A DNA stretch of 64,000 nt from Astrothelium macrocarpum (GCA_021030915.1 JAGEMR010000052.1:62001-126000); one strand, 5' to 3'; numbered from the stretch's first letter, positions 9,805 to 20,716 are shown. Notes: generated by a model not told the origin, from the sequence alone. Made by a program: numbers and translations.

Positions 9805-12432
9805 GACGTAACACGTCGAATCGAGGTAGAGGTATGGAAAGAATGAGAGGCTGTGAGGCTGAAAATCAACGTATCAGGCTCCCTCGTATGGCCTTACCAC
9901 AAAAGCTTCGCTTAATTTGAAGATTGGAAATCGCACTCTGCTTTAATGTTGGATTGAAGCAGCTACTATCGTTGATACCTTGAATGATAAGCTGGCATTT
10001 GTTTGCGTGTCCTCCGAAAGACCGATTTTGTTTACAGTGAGTGTGCAGTTAAAGTGTTGAAGTTAAAAATCTTTCGGCCTCCAGTCAGTTGGTAGAGCGG
10101 ATTCTGTACGAGGCTCAAAAGCACAAAGTAGTACACGCGAGATATCAGGTTGGATGCGGTACTCTATGCGGATAGTGAGGCTGAATCGATAGCAGTCCAT
10201 TAGGTAGTTCCTGGAAATCGCGCTTATCCAACAAACCCTGTGGATCTCCAAACAAATCTCAAGTTCCGGAGACCAGGCATGAGAATCTGGCGCTCTACAT
10301 GTTCGCTACGCCGAAGCTGAAATCTCCCAGATTTTGACCGGCGGTAAGTTAATGCAATGCGACGTTGAGACATCACGATTGGTTGGTCATACTTTTAAAG
10401 CACGACAGCCTCGATCGGATAGCACGGCTATCTCCCATCCGATGTCGTTTGGCTGGGCCTTGGATTCAAAATTGAAGGGAGCAAGCGACTGCGATCTGTG
10501 CCGTCTCAGATGAGCTAGCGATCTCATCGCCCCGTCCTGCAGCATGGAGTTGCGGATGAGGAATACGAGTGGTTGTAGGCAGATTACCCTTTAAGGACTC
10601 TACCTGGTAAACATCCCCGATGTACTCTTTTGAGTAAAAACAAAATGACTTCGGTCCATATTACTTGATTCGAAGATATGGGCATGCTCAATTATGCCTC
10701 CTGAATTACTACGATCTATTCTAGTAGTACCGCCGTCGCCATAAAGATAGAATACCATCTTCTTGAGCCGCCAATGACGCTGCAAGCTGGCATAGCTTCC
10801 TACAAATCGAGAGAATTATTGGCTGAGAAGAGAACATCTTGGTAAAAGCCTCATTTTTAAAGCGTTCATTCGGTAATCCCTGCGTAGATCTCGTTTCAAA
10901 GTCAGACGCCGCATGACAAGGATAGTATTTAAATCGCATGGCGTAGCATCGCGGAAGACTGGCAGGATTGTCAGAATTCCACGACGCCAAAAACATGGGT
11001 GCTCGCGGGTAACTTGACCGGTTTAGATCCCGCGCTGTCCTTCGGGCCACCCCGCAAACTGTCCCTGTCATGGAGATCCGCTAGTCTCAGTTGGGTCTGA
11101 GTTTGGAGTAACACCTGGATCACCTCCAGCTAGTTACGTACTGAGATTTCTCAATGTGCCTCAGCTTAGCGATCGGGATCGCGAAAGAGAGATTTTCAAC
11201 GATAGGTGGCAGCGAGCGGTTTGACTCTACTTCCACCACCTGCACCACCTACACTACCTGCGCCATTCGCACCTCCTCCGCCACCTGAACGCCTCAGGGT
11301 GTAACCTCAGAGGTTTACGGAAATCTTTTGATTACGGGGAGTTTATGTTCGTCAATAAAGTTCCTTAGATAGTGAGCCTCGGTGGGATATACCAATATTT
11401 GACAGGCAGGGTTAGTCTCGGCTCATTCGTTTCACGAACGGCTGACACCAGATAGTTAATCCAAATTAGATCGGGCGAGAGACGTCTGCTATCTGATTGG
11501 CTTTATTCGATAGGCTTCGAAGATACGATTGTGGACAGTGTCGCGAAAGGCGAATCGATTGAAAAGGCTGTACTTTCTTCAAGATCGCTACATCAACCTC
11601 CCGAGCCCAATGACTAACTTGCTTAGGCAGTATCTTTCCGAAGCTTTCTGGCCCAACCGGGAGATTTTGCTAACGATAAGGACCGAATGATGCCTTTCAA
11701 ATCCAGCCGAGATTAACGGGACTTTCGCTGTCGCGTCATCGCGAAAGATGGCCACGAAAGATGGCTTCAGCCATCAGCCGCAGGCGGCTGCACAGATAAT
11801 CAAGCTAACCAAAATGCTTTTGCTCCGGGACAGTGTCAGGTAATTACACGAAGCCGCTTTACCGCGCGCCGATCACGTCTAGCATTCATGCGATCTATTT
11901 TCGATCTAGCGTGAGTCATGGGTGGGTCTGTCGTCGGGAACCTGTGGAGAACCTCATCGTCAACTCCTGTACTGACGAAGACCGGAGCACCCAGACCATT
12001 ACCTTAGTGCTTTGCAATCGCGATTGATCGCATTGTGCATAGCCTATCCTGAGCTTTGAACCATGACTCGACTGCTGGGATTATCCTCGCTCACCACTGG
12101 ACTGATTGCATTGGTACCACTCAGACATCACTACCTTCTACCGCTGTACTGTAGTCAAAGTAGAAGGGCTTTGGATAAGGTTTGTCGGTTGGCACAAGGC
12201 AGTCATGTCTGTCCGCCACCCCCCCTCGTAGTCCGAAAAAGGAAGGAATGAAGGAAGGTAAGAGATGGTTTGTATGTTTGTATCGAGCTGTGCTTCTCGA
12301 TTAAATAGAGGTCAGGTATTTTGTGAACTCCATCAACCAAGTCCGATAATTGTTTTCGTTGCTTTCTATCATCTGGAAAAATTACAAAACTTCACTTAAT
12401 ATTGAGCTATCTGACCAATTTGTTTCTCTACT
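9805..12432. other. Gene-free 2.6-kb region
   Basis: I see no supported gene. A low-complexity stretch at about 11222-11285 is built on CCACCT/CACC units and would read as Gly-rich on the minus strand. The octamer TCGCGAAA recurs at about 11178, 11540 and 11740. The rest looks like ordinary intergenic or decayed sequence. The last 100 bp before 12433 are pyrimidine-rich and probably belong to the promoter of the next gene. Confidence 0.4.
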
Positions 12433-14551
12433 ATGGCTTCTCCGATCATATCCGCTCCTCCCCCGATTGGAATGGGCTGTCGCCTTCCAGCTAATACGAA
12501 GGACTCCACAAAGCATCGGACTATGCAAACTGACCTTCAGGGAGCATGGTCCAAAATCCATGAAGACAGACTCGATTGGAAGGCGTTCTGGGTCAAACAT
12601 TGTGAAGAAGCGGAGGCGTTGATCCCTAGCATGATTCAACAGAGGGACCAAACACAGCCTGTACGAACGTCTTGCACAGTCGACTGTGCTGCATCAGGCC
12701 TACCCGGAACGCCACTACCAACGCTAGAGGAGACGCTTCAGTTATACTTTGAATCAGTCAGAGCGTGTTCTTCTGTGAAAGAGCTTTTGCAAACGTCTCA
12801 AGCAATAGAAGAATTTCAGAGTCCTGGCGGTCTCGGACGAGAGCTACAGAGACGCCTTGAGAACAGAATGAATGACCTCAAGACTGGTGATTGGCTAAGT
12901 GATCTCTACAATAACCATGTCTACTTGGACTGCCGAGCACCTGTGAATCCTTTACAACACTTTTACGGTAGCCATGCCGCCTGCCCTTCTCGCCACAGTC
13001 AGGTCGAGAGAGCTGCCATCGTTGCTGTAGCTGCTGCACAATTCCGAGCGGAGCTCTTAACTGGGAGAGTTGAGCCGGACTATTCGAATGAAAGTGAGCT
13101 TTGCATGGAGTCGCTACAATGGTTATTCAATTCTTCTCGCAAGCCGGGGATCGATAGAGATGTGATGCAACGATTTCCTGGTAATGATTATTGCGTTGTG
13201 CTAAGAAGGGGACACTTCTTCAAGGTTGCGCTACCTGTTAGCCGTGAGATTAATGATATTACAGCCCTGAGGTCTTTTCTGCGAATCTTTGATGAAATTT
13301 TGTCAGGGACAGAAGTTCCCGCACCATCTATTGCGGCACTCACAGCAGATGAGAGAACCAGCTGGTCAAAGGTATGCCCAGAAAGCTAATGTTCGACGCG
13401 CTATCTGACAAGTTATGGGAACAGATTCGAGAGATGGTAAGAGAAGTGAGTTTGAACAATAGCCGCTTGATAGACCTGATTGAAGCTTCTGCATTCATGA
13501 TTTGCCTTGACGATGCGTTTCCAAATAGCCCAACTGAACGATCGAACCATTTCCTATTTGCCGATCCTTCATCGCGGTGGAGTGACAAGACTCTACAACT
13601 CGTCGTCTGCTCCAATGGGGAATCAGCTTATGTCTGTGAAAACTCTCATATTGATAGCGAGCCTCTGAGAAAACTCAATGACACCATCAAGTGTGCGATC
13701 TCCAAGTACGACTCAAGAGCGCTTAACTTGGCCAAGTTAGACGGGGATTCTCCACCGCAGGAACTCGAAAAACATAAATTCGATGTTGACGCTTATCTGA
13801 ACAATCAGATTAAGCTTGCCAAGCAAAGCTACCTTATGTCAACAATAGAGACTGAGCACATCAATCACACGTATGGAAAGTTCGGAGCCAATCTGATGCA
13901 TGCTCACAACTGTGAACCCAAGATTGGTTTTCAGCTCGTCATTCAGCTCGCTTCGCTCATGCATTTTGGCTGTCAAGTCCCTTCATGGGAGACGGTCTCG
14001 ATGCGCGCCTTTCACAAGGGACGTGTTGACATCGTTCAAACCGTCCTTCCGTCAGTGGCGCGCTTCTGTGCCGCCATGCGCAACTCAAATCCATCAACGT
14101 CACGATCTGTTCTCCGTCAGCGCTTTCACGAAGCGGCAAACGCTCTGGCTGCGATTGTAACGCGTGTCAGCAGCGGCCATGGCTTTGCATCACATCTGTA
14201 CGCGCTGCAGCAAGTAGTGCGGAAGGATGAAGAAATGCCTTTACTATTCCAAGATCATACGTACAGCAAAACTCGGCCCTCGATGATCATGACGGACTGC
14301 ATACCCTGGGGCGATGCGCTTCAAGATGCCGGGTTTGCAATGCCGGATCCTGAATTTATCTGGATTCACTATGAGATCCAAGAAGACAGGTAAGATGCAC
14401 ATCTCCATTTCATTGAAAATAACCATGGTTACTTACGATAAGCTCCAGTTGTCGATATTCCGTCAAGGGACCTCCAGTGAAGACCAGGCACTTCGTGAAT
14501 GAGTTAGAAATGGCAGGGCAGAAGATATGGGATGTCTTGCACAGCTCTTGA
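12433..14551 (+). CDS. Carnitine/choline acyltransferase-like protein lacking the catalytic histidine
   Basis: The exons are 12433-13371, 13425-14389 and 14449-14551 (668 residues). The 53-bp and 59-bp introns restore continuous homology to the Carn_acyltransf family across the whole length, including LPTLEETLQLYFESV near the N-terminus, ASAFMICLDD, RWSDKTLQLVV, SMRAFHKGR and the C-terminal VKGPPVKTRHF. Family members move acyl groups between CoA and carnitine in peroxisomes or mitochondria. Two key sites differ. The catalytic His of the usual EHS motif is Asn (ENS, codon 13641-13643, residue about 386). The STS substrate-binding motif is MTD (14289-14297). The protein is otherwise well conserved with no stops, so it may be a pseudoenzyme or have a changed chemistry. 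No C-terminal peroxisomal SKL is present (it ends HSS). It lies tail to tail with the RiPP precursor, so it could be a cluster member; this is inference. Confidence 0.9.
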
Positions 14552-15274
14552 TTGAAAGAGGCTATAATATATTTGTTAAAACAGTATAATTTATCCTATC
14601 AATTATGAAAGCAAAAGCGAACCTCTTTCCATGAACCAATCTTGTTTCGTTAGAGAGCAAAAAAAGGCAAGGAGGAAGAGGCATCTAAAAAGGCAAACAC
14701 GTGGAACGCTAGAAAGCTAAATTAGGTTCGGATACGTGTCTGACCCGTTTTCTGCGCATTTCTAGTTCTTGCGATAGTCTTCATCTGGTGTCAATATCCC
14801 GAGAATGATTGCAATGGATCAGGGGCGAGAGCTGGAGTAGGCACGGCTGGTAAAGGAGATGAAAAAAGAGGTACCGATGCTGATCTTACATGGGCGTGGC
14901 TAGGTCTGGAATTGGATGACAACAGGAGGGAACCAACTGAGGCTTAATTAGCATGCAGCCTGAGACTGGACGGCAGGTATAGTGAATAATGGAAAATCAA
15001 AGAGCGCAGAATGTATTTGGACCTGCTGAAGCCGAACTTGTTGTTTCTTCACGAGCTAGCTACAAATTGAAAAAATTACAAAAGCGCCCCTGACTAGCCT
15101 CATTAGGAAGCGGAAAATCACATGCATGCCGCGGTCTCTCCACGTGGACGGTAGAGCAGCTATCGATAACCACCGGCATACTTCCCCTCAGTGCGATTCA
15201 AGCATTGATAAAGATCAAAATATTCCTGCAAAATGACATGGGCATCTCGGCTATATATTGTTGTTGAGGAAATC
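14552..15274. other. Intergenic region between convergent genes
   Basis: This 723-bp region separates the 3' ends of the acyltransferase-like gene and the peptide precursor. I see no gene. It presumably contains both 3' UTRs. Confidence 0.45.
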
Positions 15275-15514
15275 TTAAACAGCTCTCTTCACACTTGCAT
15301 TGTCATCATCATCTTCAACTTCGGGAAAGTAGAAATAAGGCGTAGATCCGTCTCTCTTGTCTTTTTGAGCGTCTTGATCATCAGCGTCGCTCTCAGGGAA
15401 ATAGACATAAGGCGTATCTCCATCCCTTTTCGTATTTGCCTCGACTTCGCTGTCCTGCGTATCTGGGAAGTAAGCATACGGCGTAGGGTTGTCTCTCTTT
15501 ATCTGCGCCTTCAT
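15275..15514 (-). CDS. Kex2-processed repeat precursor of a dikaritin-like ribosomal cyclic peptide
   Basis: The visible frame has 79 codons and encodes three units of 23-24 residues separated by Lys-Arg: KR at residues 6-7, 29-30, 53-54 and 76-77. Each unit has a conserved core, TPYAYFP (11-17), TPYVYFP (34-40) or TPYFYFP (58-64), followed by an acidic tail. This is the layout of UstA/PhomA-type precursors: secretion, Kex2 cleavage at KR, then oxidative cyclisation through the core Tyr. The ATG at 15514 is probably not the true start. The sequence just before residue 5 (CTAAC, then GCGCAG ending at 15503) is an excellent intron 3' end, so the coding exon likely starts at 15502. An upstream exon must supply the signal peptide. 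Candidate ATGs lie at 15703 and 15818, but I could not settle the donor. The divergent UstYa gene and nearby tyrosinase support the call strongly. Confidence 0.82.
   Translation of the reverse strand: MKAQIKRDNPTPYAYFPDTQDSEVEANTKRDGDTPYVYFPESDADDQDAQKDKRDGSTPYFYFPEVEDDDDNASVKRAV
15284..15493 (-). repeat. Three tandem core-peptide repeats in the precursor
   Basis: The units are 15493-15425, 15424-15353 and 15352-15284. Each starts with Asp after a KR site, carries TPYxYFP with x = Ala, Val or Phe, and ends in an acidic spacer before the next KR. At DNA level the core is conserved as ACG-CC(T/G)-TAT-xxx-TA(T/C)-TT(C/T)-CC(A/T/C), so the variation is mostly synonymous except at x. Confidence 0.88.
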
Positions 15515-16407
15515 GTTAGGTCACTTGTTCTCAGCATATTGTATGAGGTATTGCAGACTTGGGGAGTATTTTCGCTCTCATCTAATTCTACTAGTCAGTA
15601 TATCACTCGAGACCGGACTTGGAGCCATACATTTGGGATCAACGAGTGGATGACCGAGTACTCTCAAGGCCATGGGAAAAACCAGCCAGATATAAGAATA
15701 CATATTTTGGAAATTTAGGCCGAGAAAAATCCTGATATTCAATGAAACAGCTCTTAGAAGGGGGCGATAATGTCGGGTTCCTTGACGTAGTGATCGATAA
15801 GAGGTAAGTCAACTGCATAAGGTAGACAACGCAATGTTTTTATCTTGCCTCTCAAAGCGCTCAACCCGCCTGCCCAGTCACCCGACCGGTTGACGTTGCA
15901 CTGAGCTGAGCATTACATGATCCAATCTTCCTCGATTCGACTCCATGAAACTGAGTCCAGAACGCGATCTCTATGGCACGGAAAACTCTGATTGGGATAG
16001 AAACAAGACAAGGCAAGAATCCGCCAACTTCGTATGACGACTTGTATTCTAGGAGAGGCTGAGACTGGTCGTCAGCTGGATTTAGGTCAGATAGTCTGAG
16101 GCTGAGCAAACCGGTCGAAAGGCCTTCGATATTATTAGTGGCACAGCACGAATTGGTTGGCTCCCCTCGTTTGCTAAGTTTTTCCAAATGGAGTGCGATT
16201 AATATTGCTTCAGATGATCCGAAGTCATGCGCTCTGAAGACATGCGTTGACTTGCATCTTGAAATTTTCCGCGCACGGCTCTGAGCCTGGTGGTCTCGTA
16301 GTCTCTCAAGAATACTCACGATCTATCGGTCGTTCTTCTTCGACTTGCCACAACTGATACGTTTATATTTTCTCGATTCACTCGAATACGACGCTTTTAT
16401 TTACAAC
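15515..16407. promoter_or_regulatory. Divergent region between precursor and UstYa genes, holding the unresolved first precursor exon
   Basis: The two core RiPP genes point away from each other and share this 890-bp region. It should contain the precursor signal-peptide exon and both promoters. A TATA-like TTTATATTTT lies about 45 bp before the UstYa ATG. A weaker GATAAAAAC on the minus strand near 15845 could serve the precursor. A 152-codon minus frame at 15861-16319 shows no domain and I treat it as chance. Confidence 0.45.
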
Positions 16408-17205
16408 ATGGAGTTTCTCCAGAAACTGAGACTGGGTTCGAAGATACAGAATATGCCTACAGATGAGCAACGCGAGACTTTGCTGGAAACAGCCTCCCAG
16501 AACGTTTCACATACTCCGCAATACGTATACCTCCATAGACAAGGTGTTTATACCATTGTCCTCGTAATACTAGCTGTTGTTCTGGGCTTCTTTGGTGGGC
16601 GTTACGTCAAAACCTCTTCCGAAACTTCAACCTGTCGTTCGATCTACATCCAAGACATCTCGGACGAACCCTACAACATAACGACTATGTTCAACGAAAA
16701 CGAAACTTTCTCATCAGCGCCATCACCGACCTCAGATTCGGCGTGGGATGCTCTTTTCCCAAGTAAGTCATCAATGTATGACTGGAACTTTTGCTGACAA
16801 ATGCTTAGAAGGTATGGGGTATATAGCAGATCCGGCGAGACAAGATGGGGTTGTCGGAATTTCCGTGTTCCATCAGCTGCATTGCTTGGTACGCTTCATC
16901 CATGAAACTCTCCTAGACATCGTAAAACTTGACTCTTATTCTTTCAGAATCTTTTCCGCTACATGTACTATGATGAGAAGTACGGGGTGGGTATCGAGAC
17001 CCGAGCAGCGCACCTTTCACCGGCACATGGAAGACACTGTCTAGATTACTTACGACAAGCGATCATGTGCCAGGCAGACGACAACATGGAGCCAGTAGAT
17101 ATGAAGACCTTGAGACTCATAGGCAAGAATGTGGAGCACAAATGCCGAGATTATGAGAGGTTAAAGCAGTGGACGGAAGAAAGAAGAGTGCCGAGAGAAT
17201 CCTGA
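16408..17205 (+). CDS. UstYa-family (DUF3328) oxidase, putative RiPP cyclase
   Basis: The exons are 16408-16762, 16809-16888 and 16948-17205 (230 residues); both introns have good donors and branch sites. A short cytosolic N-terminus is followed by one membrane helix at about residues 47-64 (YTIVLVILAVVLGFFGG). The luminal domain carries both diagnostic HxxHC motifs, HQLHC (140-144) and HGRHC (172-176), followed by LDYLRQAIMC. UstYa-type proteins are metal-dependent oxidases that form ether or C-C cross-links on the core Tyr of fungal RiPPs (ustiloxin, phomopsin, asperipin, cyclochlorotine pathways). The gene is divergent from the TPYxYFP precursor, which is its likely substrate. The ATG chosen gives the normal N-terminal length; an upstream in-frame ATG-like start at 16345 would add a stretch outside the family pattern. 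Confidence 0.95.
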
Positions 17206-18612
17206 CTCGATGTCATGAACGTAGAATTCGCATAACCAGTAATCATAGCAGAATGAAAATTTTTCCGATCCTTGAGGTCGTTTTCTGTCTTTCTGACGAG
17301 TACAAGGTTGTTGATAGCGGCAAGAACCCTGTAGCTGACTACAGGGGCGAGGATGTATCGGTTGGTGAGAGATTGCCGCTCTGGGTGGAAGCTTACACCT
17401 GATCTGAGAAGATCTTCTCCGTTTAGACTGGTCTAGTCTATCCTGCTTGTATACGCGTGATGGAGAATGTGATTTATAACATTTCCTGCATATGGAAAGC
17501 TGACTGTTTAGTCTCCCACAATGACAGGCGTCCACCAACGTATCTCGGTCATGCCGAGAGACGAACAGAGCTGTAAGATAAGGAATTGTTGGTGCCGCCA
17601 TGAATTTCTAGCCAAATTCCGAGAGATACATGTCATGCTCTGTGCGATGAAGCTCGGAATTGATATTCAAGTGGTGTTGCCTGCTGGTCAAGAGCTAACC
17701 AATGCTGGTAAACCGAGCACCAGGGTGACGCTACCTTTCGTTCAGCCGCACGCAGACTCAATACAGTGTTTCCAATATTTCTAGCGGCGTAGTTGTCTGC
17801 CGGCCTTTTGGGAAATACTGGCAAGAACACAGAGGATGAAGGCCTGCAAATACGTTGATGAAGCATAAGCAGCGGCACAATTTCATGCAGTGGGCACCGT
17901 GGGATATATGAGCACGATGCAATAGCTTTGATCTAGAATATATCTGATGCTGACAATAAATCCGTCAATGAGGCACGGCTCTACTCGCAGGAAAGACAGG
18001 CTTCGATTGAAATATCGCTCGCGAGACCAACGAAACAGGGTGGAGTATCGGGCAAATCCGGTGAGTACCTAGTTGATCAGCATTGAAGACCTTAGTAATG
18101 TAATAGAAACCTCTATCAGATAGCCATAAACCTAAGCGCATGGAAACTTATTCTTATCGGACGTAAACTTTCAAAAGTGCTTTCAGCAGAGGTGGAAGTG
18201 AATTAGAATCCGAACAAGAAAGCAGAGATTCGAGATGAGACGAACGAGATTAGGTGGGTAGACGCTTGAATGAAAATTTCGGCATTCGCGAAGCCGTGCC
18301 GTAAGCCGTTGTGGCTGGTTAATTATCCTTGTAAGGAGTTCCTACACCCTCGCATCGCTCCGTGGAACTTTCCCACGTCTCTAAAGCCCGCACAAATGTC
18401 AACTGGCTTCATGGCTCCAGGATTAGAACCGTCCTATTGGCATGGTTGGCCGTTTCCACAAATAATTTGCCACCCTCCTGGCTGAGTTTCTCGAAAAGCT
18501 TGGCGATTTGACTTACATTGTTTGTGATGATCCATCCGTTGGTCTGTTGTTCTGTTGTTCTCGTGCTTTGTTCACGGTCTTGGCTGCGTCAATTTCTACC
18601 TAGTATCTCATC
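17206..18612. other. Intergenic region inside the RiPP island
   Basis: This 1.4-kb region between the UstYa and GNAT genes has only short frames without recognisable motifs. I specifically looked for a second HxxHC protein or further core repeats and saw none. Confidence 0.45.
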
Positions 18613-19476
18613 ATGGCACGACCCGGATACCGTGAAGTCCCATTCAATCTTCTCCGCGCTCACGACTCAGACTTTCCTGCCTTTGCTCGGATAGCTGCAG
18701 AAGCGATGTCGGTTGATCTCATTCATCGTGTCATTTACCCTTCCAAGAACCTTCTCGATAGCTCACCACAAGAGTCGAAAGTTTTAGCAGAGCTCAAGCG
18801 CGCCGCTTCCCCAACGATACCAGATCAGCCCAAAGTGCATATATGGAAAGCAGTACGTGCAGAAACGACGAATTTCGATATAGCAAGTGAGCCAATCCCC
18901 ACAAATGATACCAAAGATATCCTTGGTTGGGTGCTATTTAGGGTCCACGAAGGGAAGACCATCGCGTCGTTGGCAAATCCTACGACGATAGCAAATGCGT
19001 CAAAGACTATGGAACTGCAAATTGAAGAGTCAAAGAAGTCCACACCCAACGTCACCTCCGGATCTACTGGACAAATATCGAATAATCTGCCTGGTCCAAG
19101 CACGGCGTTTCTCGAAAGGCTTGGTGGGGAATTCAAGGCAGCCATCGCAAAAAACATTGGCAGCATGCCTTACATTCACTGCAACTTTTTAATGGTTCGA
19201 CCAGACCAACAAGATGGAGGCATTGGATCAAAGATGATGCAGTACGGCCTACAAATTCTCGGCGCAGATGTAATGCATAGCCTTGTGATCACACAAGTAC
19301 GACTACATGATTGGTATCGGAACTTTGGGTTCGAGGATGTGCATGCTGTTGACGTGGACCTTGCCGAGTATATGGGCAAGCATAGGGGCTTTGGAGTGCA
19401 CAGAAGCAATGTGATGGTAAGACCACCAGGCAGCATCATGTTGGAGACAGCAGGTCATGCCAATCCGACACCTTAG
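18613..19476 (+). CDS. GNAT-family N-acetyltransferase
   Basis: A single exon encodes 287 residues. The C-terminal half has the GNAT acetyl-CoA site: strand FLMVRPDQQDGGIGSKMM (Q/RxxGxG type) and the later YRNFGFED motif. The N-terminal half, with AFARIAAEAM near residue 25 and an insertion of about 60 residues in the middle, matches fungal GNATs of unknown substrate. The enzyme would transfer an acetyl group from acetyl-CoA to an amine. It sits between the UstYa and tyrosinase genes, so acetylation of the free N-terminus of the cyclic peptide, or self-protection by acetylation, are testable possibilities. It might also be an unrelated neighbour. Confidence 0.85.
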   Translation: MARPGYREVPFNLLRAHDSDFPAFARIAAEAMSVDLIHRVIYPSKNLLDSSPQESKVLAELKRAASPTIPDQPKVHIWKAVRAETTNFDIASEPIPTNDTKDILGWVLFRVHEGKTIASLANPTTIANASKTMELQIEESKKSTPNVTSGSTGQISNNLPGPSTAFLERLGGEFKAAIAKNIGSMPYIHCNFLMVRPDQQDGGIGSKMMQYGLQILGADVMHSLVITQVRLHDWYRNFGFEDVHAVDVDLAEYMGKHRGFGVHRSNVMVRPPGSIMLETAGHANPTP

Positions 19477-19560
19477 ATTTTGGTGTATTCCTACGTGCAT
19501 GAATGCAGAAAGGACAACGTCTATTTCAAGTAAGTGAGCCAGTTCCTAAATCATCGTCTT

Positions 19561-20716
19561 TCAATATCTATAGCAGAGTCTTGTTCCCTCTGTACTCATG
19601 ATTTCCTTTACCTCAATATCTGGCGCTAAACCTCCCATTGGAAGCGTGTCTGTGAGAGTAGCCCGTTCCGTTGAGTTCCTTGTCGCTAAGCCTGCATATT
19701 GGTGTCCTCTATTATCCCAATCTCTATTCTGCCAAAGCCACCATAGTCGATCCAACTGCGCATGATGGAGTAAGAATACTGGGTCTGTAGGACTATCACT
19801 TAGTATCTCTCTTCACATATTTTCAAAATTTAAGTGCAGACAAAACCAGCAACTTACCATAGGGCGCAGTGAAAAGCGCAAAATCTCCATTGATGGTACG
19901 TGGAATAGCCAGATGCGCACCGTCCTCCAGCTGCAAGTTGAAGCTCTCATATTCGTTCTTTTCCATCAAAAACTCAATAGCTTCCGGTCTCACATGCGTT
20001 CCAAACTCTTCCAGTCGGCGTCCATGCGCGAATCCTCGAGACAGGCAATGAGGTCTATACCAAGGGCCATAATATAGTGCTTGAAGATGCGCAAACGGAC
20101 CCTCTGAAACACAGTATCCGCTTCGAACAGGCTCACCAACAGTTTTACTGCGGTCCCCATCGCCACCAAATCCATCGACATTCGACCAGACGGGTGCAGA
20201 TGTGAGATTGGTCCAATCCAGAGTCCAGTCCCAGAAAGGCAAATTGCCGTCATAATGGCATTGTTCTTGCAACGCACGTTCGAAGATGTGCAAAAATGCT
20301 CGATGCCATGATAGGAACGCGGCAGCACCGTGTGAGTACTCGCCCACTACAGCATGCACGTGGGGAAAGTCATCGTAAAGAGACTGAGAAGCGTTGAGGC
20401 GAGATGCAGTATTTCGGAGGCATTGAACTGCTGAGATATAATCATGTTTCTCGACTTTGCTCAAGGATCGCCATTCGCGACGGACCGGAGGATCAACGCA
20501 GGCATGATGTGTCGGACCGCGATTTGCTTGTGATCTTGGAATCTGGGCACCGAGGACAAAGCCGCAAATGATGCAGATAGCAGCAAATAGGAGGGTTTTG
20601 GTAAAAGAGCAAAACCCGGATTGCCTTATCCAACTCTTTGTATCCAGATCGGCCTCATCGTCTTGGCCCGACTTAAGTCGTGAATATTCGATATCCGGTG
20701 GCTTGAACCACAGCAT
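19561..20716 (-). CDS. Membrane-anchored tyrosinase (UstQ-like)
   Basis: The exons are 20716-19858 and 19784-19561 (360 residues); the 73-bp intron GTAAGT...CTACAG splits the DPVF codon run and restores TAPYDPVFLLHH. One membrane helix lies near residues 40-60 (LLFAAICIICGFVLG). The CuA site has HVHAVVGEYSHG and FLSWHRAFL. The CuB site has GAHLAIP and FLLHHAQLDRLWWLW. The protein ends in LCYRY, as short fungal tyrosinases do. This family oxidises phenols; UstQ and PhomQ act on the core Tyr of dikaritin precursors. The precursor here has two Tyr per core, so it is a natural substrate. All expected copper His appear present and the frame is intact. Confidence 0.95.

Noticed and set aside
10088..10140. 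tRNA-like string (CAGTTGGTAGAGCGGATT)
   Set aside because: Only the D-arm portion resembles a tRNA. I found no anticodon arm, T-arm GGTTCGA or acceptor pairing.
13374..13424. Frameshift between the two halves of the carnitine-acyltransferase-like gene
   Set aside because: A 53-bp GTATGC...AACAG intron (13372-13424) joins the halves in frame and restores the family pattern, so no frameshift is needed.
15233..15718. 161-codon plus-strand frame with hydrophobic translation
   Set aside because: It is antisense to the repeat precursor; the minus strand shows regular KR-spaced repeats, which cannot be chance.
15861..16319. 152-codon minus-strand frame between precursor and UstYa genes, considered as precursor N-terminus
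   Set aside because: It has no signal-peptide character, no KR or core motif, and no clean splice path into the repeat exon.
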